The notes under the pieces: generated by a model | Database searches by the model: none | What the model saw: only the letters and a program-made list of their open reading frames with translations | What the model was told of the DNA's origin: nothing | Program-made: the position numbers and the translations under genes | Assembly (NCBI GenBank): GCA_035656635.1 | Contig: DASRSD010000183.1 | Coordinates: 27,779-91,778, forward strand | Length of the DNA stretch: 64,000 nt | Origin: Pirellulales bacterium | GTDB lineage: Bacteria > Planctomycetota > Planctomycetia > Pirellulales > JADZDJ01 | Reading direction: 5' to 3' | In this document: positions 1-7,410 of the stretch, piece after piece | Numbering within the stretch: position 1 is the stretch's first letter | How the letters are laid out: the number at the start of each line of letters is the position of its first letter

Positions 1-558
1 GATGAATTGTTGGGCAGCCCTCACTCCGGCTCTCTGCCAAAGGGAGAGAGAGAATATGCGTGCAGTCATGCGGTGTTGACCGGGGGCGAGCCGATGTTGT
101 TTGCCGAATTGGTGCCGCTGGCCGGCGCGCTGCGCGATCGGGGAATGCACATTACGGTGGAAACCGCCGGCACGCTGTATTTGCCGCTGGAGTGCGATTT
201 GATGTCGATCAGTCCGAAGTTGGCCGGATCTGGACCGACGGCCGAGCAAAATGAGCGTTGGCATGTACGGCATGAGCAATCGCGGCATGCGCCGGACGTG
301 ATTCGGCGGTTGGTGACGGAGTATCCGTATCAAATTAAATTCGTGGTCGATTCGCTGGACGATTGCGTGGCAGCCGAAGCGTGGCTGGAAGAATTTCCAC
401 AGGTGAATCGCTCCCGCGTGCTGCTGATGCCGCAGGGAATCGACACGGAAACGCTCGCGCAAACCGCCGCATGGCTGGAACCCTATTGCCAGCAGCAGCA
501 GTTAAACTTTTGCCCGCGAAAGCACATCGAATGGTTCGGCTGCGTGCGGGGAACGTGA
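1..558 (+). CDS. queE: 7-carboxy-7-deazaguanine synthase, 3' part (5' end outside window)
   Basis: The visible 185 residues are the C-terminal two thirds of a radical-SAM enzyme of queuosine synthesis, which converts 6-carboxytetrahydropterin to 7-carboxy-7-deazaguanine. HAVLTGGEPML is the SAM-binding GGE motif, followed by VETAGT and SISPKL, both characteristic of QueE. QIKFVVD and the ending NFCPRKHIEWFG also fit QueE C-termini. The CxxxCxxC cluster motif would lie upstream of the window. The reading frame is open to base 1, so the TTG or ATG codons inside the fragment are not the start. Just before HAVLTGGEP the protein carries SPHSGSLPKGERE, which looks like a translated intergenic repeat rather than native sequence (see the repeat entry). 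The gene converges on the EamA-like gene that follows. Confidence 0.88.
   Translation, partial: DELLGSPHSGSLPKGEREYACSHAVLTGGEPMLFAELVPLAGALRDRGMHITVETAGTLYLPLECDLMSISPKLAGSGPTAEQNERWHVRHEQSRHAPDVIRRLVTEYPYQIKFVVDSLDDCVAAEAWLEEFPQVNRSRVLLMPQGIDTETLAQTAAWLEPYCQQQQLNFCPRKHIEWFGCVRGT
17..52. repeat. short palindromic repeat inserted in frame within queE
   Basis: A hairpin with CTCTCT and AGAGAG arms around a GCCAAAGG core resembles the widespread intergenic repeat whose consensus contains CCCTCTCCC...GGGAGAGGG. It translates as SPHSGSLPKGERE, similar to the PHPNPLPEGERE-type peptides produced when that repeat is read through. It lies immediately before the radical-SAM GGE motif, a place where QueE proteins normally have no such segment. 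Identity with the known repeat family is from memory and was not tested. Confidence 0.6.
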
Positions 559-565
559 GGGAAAA

Positions 566-640
566 ACCAATAACCAAATCCCAATGACCAACGAGAAAAA
601 CAACTCCGGTTCGGTCATTGGTGCTGGGTCATTGGTCATG
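566..640. repeat. CCAATGACCAA-type inverted repeat between convergent genes
   Basis: CCAATGACCAA near 581 is matched by two inverted copies, CGGTCATTGG (612-621) and CATTGGTCATG (630-640), so the RNA can fold. The element fills the gap between the convergent queE and EamA-like genes and contains the stop codon of the latter. A second copy of the same family lies at 37302-37380. It has no T-run, so it is not a typical intrinsic terminator. Confidence 0.6.
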
Positions 641-1742
641 ATTTCGCGGGCGCCGGCGTTGGTGGTGCTGGTTGCGCTTTGGTTTCGACGGTTGGCGCAG
701 CATGCGGCGCGCCGCGGGGAGCAAAGATCAGCACGCTGACCGCGCCGGCGACAACGACAATTAACCCGGCGTAGAAAAACGGTGAAATGCTGCTTAGTTG
801 TTGGGCCGTGATGATGCTGAAGAAAGTGTTGACGACCGGTGCCCCACCGAACACCAGCGGCATGACGTAAATAGGTTTGCCGCCAAAGGTGAACGCCAAA
901 ATTACGCCCAGCGAGCCAACCGCGCCGGCGGTTCCGCCCGCCAGGCTCCAAATCACTCCGCGAGCGGAAATTTGGCCGTGGTCTCCCAGAGCGGTCCAAA
1001 AAATCAAAGGCGCAACGATTCCCACGACAACGTACGCCATTCCCACACAAATGAATGGACGCATCCGGCTGCCGTGCATGAAAGTTTGGCCTTTGTGCAA
1101 TAACGGACCGTAACATCCCCAGCAAATTGCGGTTAAAGCGATGAAGGCTGAAATGATCAGCAGCGCGGTAAAGCCAGAACTCGCATTTGCTGCGGCAGCT
1201 TGTACGGTCGCGCCATTGGGCGCGGAAGTGGGAGCCTCTGGCGCGGCGGCCACGGTTGGAGTGGGAACTGGCGGGGCTATCTCGTGAGGCTTAAAGACCA
1301 ACACCGCCACGGCCCCGGCAATGACCAAAATTAATCCGGCATAGAACAGCGGCCCTGTTTCTCGGTAGGTTTTTGAAATCCACATCGCCAGCAAGGTGTT
1401 GACGACCGGCGCTCCGCCGAACACCAGCGGCATGACATAAATCGGATTGCCCTTGTTCGTGAGCGCCAAAATTAAGCTTAGCGCGCCCACGGCAGTAACC
1501 ACGCCTGCGAAAAAACTCCAGATGATGCCGCGAGAATTCCAATTACCGGGCTCACCTCGCCACAGCAACAAAGCAGTTGTCGCTAAAACCGCAATCAGGA
1601 AGTATGCCACGCCCACAAACACAAACGGCAACCAATGGCTGCCGCCCATTTGTTTTCCGCCAGCGTTCAACAAGGGACCGTAAATTCCCCAAGCAATGGC
1701 AGTCATGGCGGTAAAAAGCAAAACGTAGAATAGATTTTTCAT
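636..1742 (-). CDS. internally duplicated EamA/DMT-like membrane protein
   Basis: This 368-residue integral membrane protein is made of two copies of a four-helix unit of about 140 residues. The first starts LLFTAMTAIAWGIYGPLL and the second IISAFIALTAICWGCYGPLL. Both end in the signature PIYVMPLVFGGAPVVNT followed by FYAGLI..AGAV.VL. An Ala/Pro-rich linker of about 40 residues joins them and an Ala/Pro tail follows. The fold resembles drug/metabolite transporter (EamA/RhaT-like) halves; the substrate is unknown. The ATG at 1742 was chosen because the hydrophobic segment starts immediately after it; the frame stays open upstream to 2054, but that part overlaps the neighbouring gene. The stop codon lies inside an interspersed repeat. 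It is probably downstream in the same leftward group as the ABC permease. Confidence 0.75.
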   Translation of the reverse strand: MKNLFYVLLFTAMTAIAWGIYGPLLNAGGKQMGGSHWLPFVFVGVAYFLIAVLATTALLLWRGEPGNWNSRGIIWSFFAGVVTAVGALSLILALTNKGNPIYVMPLVFGGAPVVNTLLAMWISKTYRETGPLFYAGLILVIAGAVAVLVFKPHEIAPPVPTPTVAAAPEAPTSAPNGATVQAAAANASSGFTALLIISAFIALTAICWGCYGPLLHKGQTFMHGSRMRPFICVGMAYVVVGIVAPLIFWTALGDHGQISARGVIWSLAGGTAGAVGSLGVILAFTFGGKPIYVMPLVFGGAPVVNTFFSIITAQQLSSISPFFYAGLIVVVAGAVSVLIFAPRGAPHAAPTVETKAQPAPPTPAPAKS

Positions 1743-1834
1743 GAAGTTGCCTGTGGGAGAGAAAATGGAAAGTTCTGTAGTGTAACATTTTCGGTGGCAG
1801 CGGAACGAGAGATGTTTTGTCGAATTCCCGCCGA

Positions 1835-4800
1835 TCAATTTCCGCGCAACGCGGCCAGCAATGGGGCGCGTAGAACGGCTCGCACGGCCAGCATTCCGGC
1901 CGACACGCCGACAATCAGCACCACCGCCAACATGGCGCCGATCGAAAGCCACGGAATGCCAGCCCCGCCCGACATCCAATAGGGGCACAGCGTTACCAGT
2001 GCGGCCACCGTTCCCGTGCCCAGGCCGGCAACAAGCAGCGAAGCGTCTTCCCACAACACCAATTGCGCCAATCGACGTCGTCGGAAGCCTGTGGCTTGCA
2101 GCAGTGCCAATTCACCGCGGCGTTCGAAGACGCTGCGCAACTGCACGGCGGCCAAGCCAAACGTGCCCAGTAGCAATCCCAGCGCGCCCAGGCTGCGAAA
2201 TGTGGCGAGATATGTGTTTTGCACGGCGAAGAACATGGCCAGGCGTGCGGCCGTACTTTGCGTGACGAAACCGTAATCGCTCAAGGCGGTTTCCAAAGCA
2301 TCGGCAACTTGAGCAGCGCTGGGCAGCGGCGTGCTGCTCGCTAGTGCAGTCGGGGTGGAAACCGCGGCATCCCCGGCAGCCGGCGGCACGCTCGCCAGAA
2401 AAAAACGGTAGCCGCTGGTATCAGGAAACAGCCGTTGAAAATTTGTTTCGCTCATCAGCAAATCGCCTTGAAAAATACTATTGGCCAACAGGCCAGCAAC
2501 GCGCAGACGAATTTTTCCGCCGCGCGGATTGTCGATTTCGAAGACTTCGCCGACGCCGCCGGAAAGATGCAAGCTGTACAAGGCCGTGTTTTGATCGAGC
2601 ACAACCGGGATGGCATCGGCATCGGCTTCCGCAGGCGATTTTTCTTCCGCGGCATTCGCTTCGCGCTTGTGGAGCAGCAGTAACCAGGGATTGTTTTTTT
2701 CTCGGACAGTTTTCGCGGCGGTGGCCGTCCAGGCGAATCCGCCCTGGCCAATGAATTCCAGCGGCAGGCCCAAAATGCGCGGCTGCCTCGGTTGGTACAA
2801 ATTCAAACAACTGGCGTCGTCGCCAGCCTGAACGCGCAGAGAATAAATGCGTGTTCCGGCAGCTTCCGCCGCGGACAATGTTTTTTCGGGTTGCGTGCTG
2901 AATCCTAAATCTTCTCGAGCGGCGGCAGAATTCAGGTTTTGATAAATTGGCTGATCGCTCTGAGCGATGAAGGCGTAACCGCCGTCGCCACTGTCGAAAT
3001 CGGGTCCATGAGTCGGCGCATCGAGCTGGAACGCACTGAGCGCAACAATCAAAAAACAGGCCGCCGCCGTCAAAGCAATAGTGAGCGTGCTACGCAAGGG
3101 ATGCCGGGCGGCGCTGCGCCAGGCCAATCGCACCAGCGCTCCACGACCAATCAGCACCGCGGATCGGCGATCATCTCGGAGCCGGTCCCAAATCCAGGTT
3201 AGCAGCGCGGCCAACACCAGGGCTCCGGCGGTCATAAAGGTGCCGGCCTGCTCCTCGCCGGCTAGCTGCGTGGCCGAAAAGCCGGCGGCGATGGCCGCAA
3301 TCAGTAGGGCGGCAGCAATCCACGGGGTGCGCCGTGCCCGGCGCTTGGGAACAGCGCGATTTTCTTCCGCCCGGCCAGCCAGCAAAGTACGCACACTAAC
3401 TTGCCGGGTTTGGCGGACGGCCCAAATGATCGTGGCCAGCGAAATCAGCACGCCGAAAAATCCGCCATGAACCACACTGTGCTCGTCGACATACAAATGT
3501 AAAAACGGCGTCGAAATCGCGCCCAGCCACCAGGTTTTCAAGCCCTCCAACATCAGCCACGCATAACCAATTCCGGCCAATGCGCCCAGTGAAGCCCCAA
3601 TCAAAGCCACGCAGCCTCCTTCCACCAGCAGCATGCGCCGCGCCCAGCGTTGCCGCAGTCCGACTGCCAACAGAATGCCCAATTCCGCGGCCCGGCTATC
3701 GACTCCCAGCTTGAACAGCAGCATGACCAACAGCAGCGCAGCGGCAATGATGAACAGGCTGAATCCTAAAAATAATATCGCAAACGGCGTGGTGCCGGCA
3801 GCGGCGGTTAAACTGAGCCGTTTGACCGGCAGAAATTCAAATCCCAAATCGGCGGGTTTGATGGCCTGCTGTAGCTTTTGGGCGATGGCTTGCTCGGTCA
3901 GATCGTCACCAGGCGGAATGCGAATGGAAGTGGCATTTCCGAAGCGGCTGCCCCACAGTTCACGGCCTTGCTCTAAGCGGATAAATGCCTTGGGTGTGGC
4001 TCGATGCTGGCGCCAATATAAATCGTCTTGATTGTTGGGGGGCGTGGCGCGCACGCGCTTCGAATCGTAGGGAAACGGTGGATTCCAATCGGCGATGGAG
4101 GCTTCGTCGGTGACGCCTTTCACCTCGGGCGTGAAATTGGGATCGTCGGCCACGCCGCTGAGCGGGGTAATGTCTTTCAAGCGAAAGCTGTGGCGCGATT
4201 CGGCCACTTTGCCATGCGTGCTTTCCGGTTCGAAATAGGTGAGCACAATTGCATCGCCTGGCTTCACCGGCGTGCCTTGCGCGGCGAAATCGTCGGCGGC
4301 CCAGGAGTTGAGCACGATTTCGTCTTCAAGCAGCGGGCCAATCGGCGAGCCTTCGCGATTCACGAGCGGACCCAGCGGCGGCTGATCAGAAAAATCGATG
4401 GCGGCAACGGTGGAATACGGAAGTTTTCCACGTCCCTCGTCGGCCAGAATGTAATTGGCCAGATAAGTAAATGCCGGCTGGGCGCCCGCCGCGGCAAATG
4501 CTTGCTCGGCGGCGGATTCCACGGCCGGCTCCAGCAACATGCGGTCAGTGGTAATGTTGAAGTAACCACGGGCTGTTTTGCGAACCGAGATGTTGTAATC
4601 GGCGAGCGTCGGCTGCAGCGATTGTTGCAAAGACTGCTCGGCGGCGGCATCGGGGATGGCATTCTCGTCCGCACCACGGCCGGAGACGAAAATGGCGTTT
4701 ACACGCCCATCGACGCCGAGCATTTCTTGCAGCGGCTGGATGGCCGTAAAAGCATTGAGCGGCACTTGCTGCGTGGGACGGAGGCCAAAGCGGCCCAATC

Positions 4801-5380
4801 CCTCGGCCGGAATGATGGCGCTAACAAGGAACCGCCGACTGCGGACCGTTTCGGTTTTGCGGCCCAGCGTACTGTCGGCCGGCACATTGCTGGCCTGAGA
4901 AAAGCGCAGAACGACTTCATCGCCGACTTGCACACTTAGCTGATTGGCCAGCGGTTGATTGAGGACGATTTCGTCTTTCACCGGCGGCTTGGGTGGAGCG
5001 CCACGGCCGAGCTGCCAAAACTGCTGGCCCACGCCCAGAACCGCCACATTACCGGCGCGGCGATGGTGATCGCCCACAGGGTTTTCCAAAGTGCCTAACA
5101 GCATGATGGCAGGCAGGGAGGCGGTGAAATTGGATTGGAAACCCGGAGCAGCGCCGACTTCCTCCGCTAGCTTTTCGCGAAAGAAATGAGGCGTAACCAG
5201 AGCGGCATCGATTTGGCCGAGACGTTCAATCGCTAAGTGCCGCAAGCTGAGCGTGACCGAATCGCCGACCACTAACGCGCCGGTCAGCACTGCCGTGGCG
5301 GCCATTACGCCCAGCGATACCGCCAGATTGCTGCGCCAATGATAGGCGAGGCTGCGAAGGGCGAGGCGGAGGAGGGACAT
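1835..5380 (-). CDS. large FtsX/MacB-type ABC transporter permease
   Basis: This 1181-residue permease has one N-terminal membrane helix (NLAVSLGVMAATAVLTGAL), an extracytoplasmic domain of about 480 residues, a central bundle of membrane helices from about 535 to 780, a second extracytoplasmic domain, and three C-terminal helices containing the FtsX-like segment RRGELALLQATGFRRRRLAQ. It is two FtsX/MacB_PCD modules in one chain, about twice the size of LolC or LolE. It lies 53 bp downstream of a LolD-type ATPase on the same strand, which is the expected partner. Such pairs usually extrude or extract lipoproteins, peptides or lipids; the actual substrate cannot be read from sequence. The start ATG gives MSLLRLALRSL just before the first helix. 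Confidence 0.85.
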   Translation of the reverse strand: MSLLRLALRSLAYHWRSNLAVSLGVMAATAVLTGALVVGDSVTLSLRHLAIERLGQIDAALVTPHFFREKLAEEVGAAPGFQSNFTASLPAIMLLGTLENPVGDHHRRAGNVAVLGVGQQFWQLGRGAPPKPPVKDEIVLNQPLANQLSVQVGDEVVLRFSQASNVPADSTLGRKTETVRSRRFLVSAIIPAEGLGRFGLRPTQQVPLNAFTAIQPLQEMLGVDGRVNAIFVSGRGADENAIPDAAAEQSLQQSLQPTLADYNISVRKTARGYFNITTDRMLLEPAVESAAEQAFAAAGAQPAFTYLANYILADEGRGKLPYSTVAAIDFSDQPPLGPLVNREGSPIGPLLEDEIVLNSWAADDFAAQGTPVKPGDAIVLTYFEPESTHGKVAESRHSFRLKDITPLSGVADDPNFTPEVKGVTDEASIADWNPPFPYDSKRVRATPPNNQDDLYWRQHRATPKAFIRLEQGRELWGSRFGNATSIRIPPGDDLTEQAIAQKLQQAIKPADLGFEFLPVKRLSLTAAAGTTPFAILFLGFSLFIIAAALLLVMLLFKLGVDSRAAELGILLAVGLRQRWARRMLLVEGGCVALIGASLGALAGIGYAWLMLEGLKTWWLGAISTPFLHLYVDEHSVVHGGFFGVLISLATIIWAVRQTRQVSVRTLLAGRAEENRAVPKRRARRTPWIAAALLIAAIAAGFSATQLAGEEQAGTFMTAGALVLAALLTWIWDRLRDDRRSAVLIGRGALVRLAWRSAARHPLRSTLTIALTAAACFLIVALSAFQLDAPTHGPDFDSGDGGYAFIAQSDQPIYQNLNSAAAREDLGFSTQPEKTLSAAEAAGTRIYSLRVQAGDDASCLNLYQPRQPRILGLPLEFIGQGGFAWTATAAKTVREKNNPWLLLLHKREANAAEEKSPAEADADAIPVVLDQNTALYSLHLSGGVGEVFEIDNPRGGKIRLRVAGLLANSIFQGDLLMSETNFQRLFPDTSGYRFFLASVPPAAGDAAVSTPTALASSTPLPSAAQVADALETALSDYGFVTQSTAARLAMFFAVQNTYLATFRSLGALGLLLGTFGLAAVQLRSVFERRGELALLQATGFRRRRLAQLVLWEDASLLVAGLGTGTVAALVTLCPYWMSGGAGIPWLSIGAMLAVVLIVGVSAGMLAVRAVLRAPLLAALRGN

Positions 5381-5393
5381 GGCAGCGGAGTAA

Positions 5394-5435
5394 GTGGCTG
5401 GTGGTTAGTGGCTAGTGGTTAGAGAGTGAGTGGCT
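5394..5435. repeat. tandem GTGGCTAGTGGTTAG filler
   Basis: The short gap between the ATPase and permease genes is built from repeats of GTGGCT, GTGGTTA and GTGGCTAGTGGTTAG. Low-complexity filler of this kind often separates genes in Pirellulales-like genomes (recollection). It abuts the stop codon of the ATPase gene. Confidence 0.5.
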
Positions 5436-6111
5436 ACGTCGTGGGTGAAAGTTTGCCTGCGTTTAATTCCAAGCGTCGATCGAACAAGGCGGCCAACTCC
5501 TGGCTGTGCGTAACGACAATCAGCATCATTTGCTCGTCGCGCTCCAGTTCCAATAGCAGCTTTCCAACCCCGGCGGCGGTGCTGCGGTCAAGATTGCCCG
5601 TCGGTTCGTCAGCCAAGAGCAACACAGGCTTGTGAATGAGCGCCCGCGCCAGTGCCACCCGTTGGCGCTCGCCGCCCGAGAGTTCCGCCGGACGGTGATC
5701 GATGCGCTGGGAAAGCCCAACCCGATCGATCAGCATTCGTGCGCGCTCCAAAAGCGCGCCGTTTTGTCCCGCTTGGGCGACCGTGGGGAGCAGCACGTTT
5801 TCCAGGACCGAGCATTGCGGCAACAGGTAATGATCCTGAAACACGAAGCCAATTTGCCGACTGCGAAAATCGGCCAACTGGGGCTCGTCGAGAGTAAAGG
5901 GATTGGCACCTTTTAGTTCGACACGGCCGGAAGTTGGCCGATCCAGCGTGCCGACAATGTACAGCAGCGTGCTTTTGCCCGAGCCGCTGGGTCCTAAAAT
6001 TGCCACGTTCTCGCCGCGCGATAACTCCAATGACACGCCGCGCAACACGGATAGCGATTCTGCTCGTGTGGGAAACTCCTTCGTGATGTTTTCGACAACT
6101 AGATCGGGCAT
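5434..6111 (-). CDS. LolD/MacB-type ABC transporter ATP-binding protein
   Basis: This 225-residue ATPase has the full ABC set: Walker A GPSGSGKST near residue 40, Q-loop VFQDHYLLP, signature LSGGERQRVALARAL, Walker B VLLLADEPTGNLD and the H-loop histidine in VVTHSQE. Length and motifs fit the LolD/MacB/FtsE group, which energises lipoprotein release or periplasm-facing efflux by driving an FtsX-type permease. The permease encoded 53 bp downstream is the likely partner. The gene diverges from the isomerase-like gene across a 256-bp gap (6112-6367) that must hold promoters for both; no strong consensus was recognised there. Confidence 0.9.
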   Translation of the reverse strand: MPDLVVENITKEFPTRAESLSVLRGVSLELSRGENVAILGPSGSGKSTLLYIVGTLDRPTSGRVELKGANPFTLDEPQLADFRSRQIGFVFQDHYLLPQCSVLENVLLPTVAQAGQNGALLERARMLIDRVGLSQRIDHRPAELSGGERQRVALARALIHKPVLLLADEPTGNLDRSTAAGVGKLLLELERDEQMMLIVVTHSQELAALFDRRLELNAGKLSPTT

Positions 6112-6367
6112 AGCAGAAGCCGGTCAACTTAGGACACGTGTGGGTTCAACTGGCAGTTGCTTCATTATCGCGGTGTTGACGTAAGTTGTTGTTCATTGGC
6201 AACACGACATCGTGAACTTGCATTTACAAAAACGAAATTAGGGGCAATTTGCTCCGGCCCTTGCGGGAGGTTATGCTGGGCCACACAATGGCAGTTCTTT
6301 GTCTGGTACCGCGAAGGGCGTCTGCACAAAGCGAAACTATTTCATCCCCTCAGCAAAGTCAATCACC

Positions 6368-7387
6368 ATGCCTAACGAGCAGCCCGAGGTCATTCTTAGC
6401 GCTTTTGCGGACGAGGCTGCCAACCAAAAAACGGCGGTTCAGCAGTTTGCTGCCTTGGCTGCCTTGGGATTGCAATACTACAGCATACGGTTCATCGACG
6501 CCGGCAATGGCATTAAAAATGTGATGAAGCTGTCGCGGGCCGAAATTACCGCGCTACGCCATTTGGAAGACGAATATGGGCTGAATGTGACGTGCATTGG
6601 CTCTCCCTTGGGCAAAGTGAAATTGGTGGACGATGAAGACGGCACCAAAAACGCCTACATACCGTTCAAAAAATATTTGGCGAGCGACGTGAAGCGGGCT
6701 TGCGAATTAGCGCATGCGTTTGAGACGAAGCTGATTCGCGGCTTTTCGTTTTATCCGCCGTGTGGGGCCGATCCCGCCGATTACTTGCCGCAGGCCGTTG
6801 ATCAACTGGGGCAAATTGCCGAAGCGTGCCATCGCTCCGACCTGACGTACGGACTGGAAATTGAAGCCAATTTAGTGGGACAAAGCGGCCAACTGATGGC
6901 GGAAATTTACCGGCAAGTGAATCATCCGGCGCTGGTCTTGATTTTTGACTCGGGCAACATTGTTTCGCAGGGGTACACGGCGGCCGAAGTGTATCAGCAA
7001 TACTTGGCGATGAAGCCGGGCATTGGCTGGATTCATATTAAGGATTATCACCATCCTAAGCCGGCTAAGCGCAAGCGCCATGTCGATGAAGATGGGCTCA
7101 AGCATTTTGTGCCGGCCGAATTGGGAGACGGTTCTTACGCGATGATTCTCCGCGACTTCCGCAAGTCGATTCCAGCGTTGGAAAAGAAATTGAAGCGGCG
7201 CGGCATTCCCGGCGTGTTTTTGGATTTGGAGCCGCATTTGAAAGGGGGCGGCCAATTCGGCGGTTTTAGCGGGCCCGACGGATTGGGTGTGGCTACGCGC
7301 AGCCTGTGCCGCGTCTTGGACGTGGCGGGCATTGGCTATCATTTGCGCGATTTCGACGACGTGCTGGCCGCCCGCGGGAAATGCTAA
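6368..7387 (+). CDS. TIM-barrel sugar phosphate isomerase/epimerase-like protein
   Basis: This 339-residue protein has the xylose-isomerase-like TIM-barrel pattern (AP endonuclease 2 family). VILSAFADEAA starts strand 1; GLQYYSIRF, LIRGFSFYPP, YGLEIEAN, LVLIFDSGN, GWIHIKDYH and GVFLDLEPHL are later strands carrying likely metal-binding Glu, Asp and His residues. Such enzymes isomerise or epimerise sugars, inositols or keto-sugars, and are very numerous in planctomycetes; the substrate cannot be assigned. The ATG at 6368 was preferred over an upstream in-frame GTG (6299) because the conserved barrel begins right after it. No operon partner is evident. Confidence 0.8.
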   Translation: MPNEQPEVILSAFADEAANQKTAVQQFAALAALGLQYYSIRFIDAGNGIKNVMKLSRAEITALRHLEDEYGLNVTCIGSPLGKVKLVDDEDGTKNAYIPFKKYLASDVKRACELAHAFETKLIRGFSFYPPCGADPADYLPQAVDQLGQIAEACHRSDLTYGLEIEANLVGQSGQLMAEIYRQVNHPALVLIFDSGNIVSQGYTAAEVYQQYLAMKPGIGWIHIKDYHHPKPAKRKRHVDEDGLKHFVPAELGDGSYAMILRDFRKSIPALEKKLKRRGIPGVFLDLEPHLKGGGQFGGFSGPDGLGVATRSLCRVLDVAGIGYHLRDFDDVLAARGKC

Positions 7388-7410
7388 TTGCGGGATTGGC
7401 GTTGCGAAAA

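Noticed and set aside
4028..4939. A 303-codon plus-strand frame
   Set aside because: It lies wholly antisense to the ABC permease gene and has no recognisable domain.
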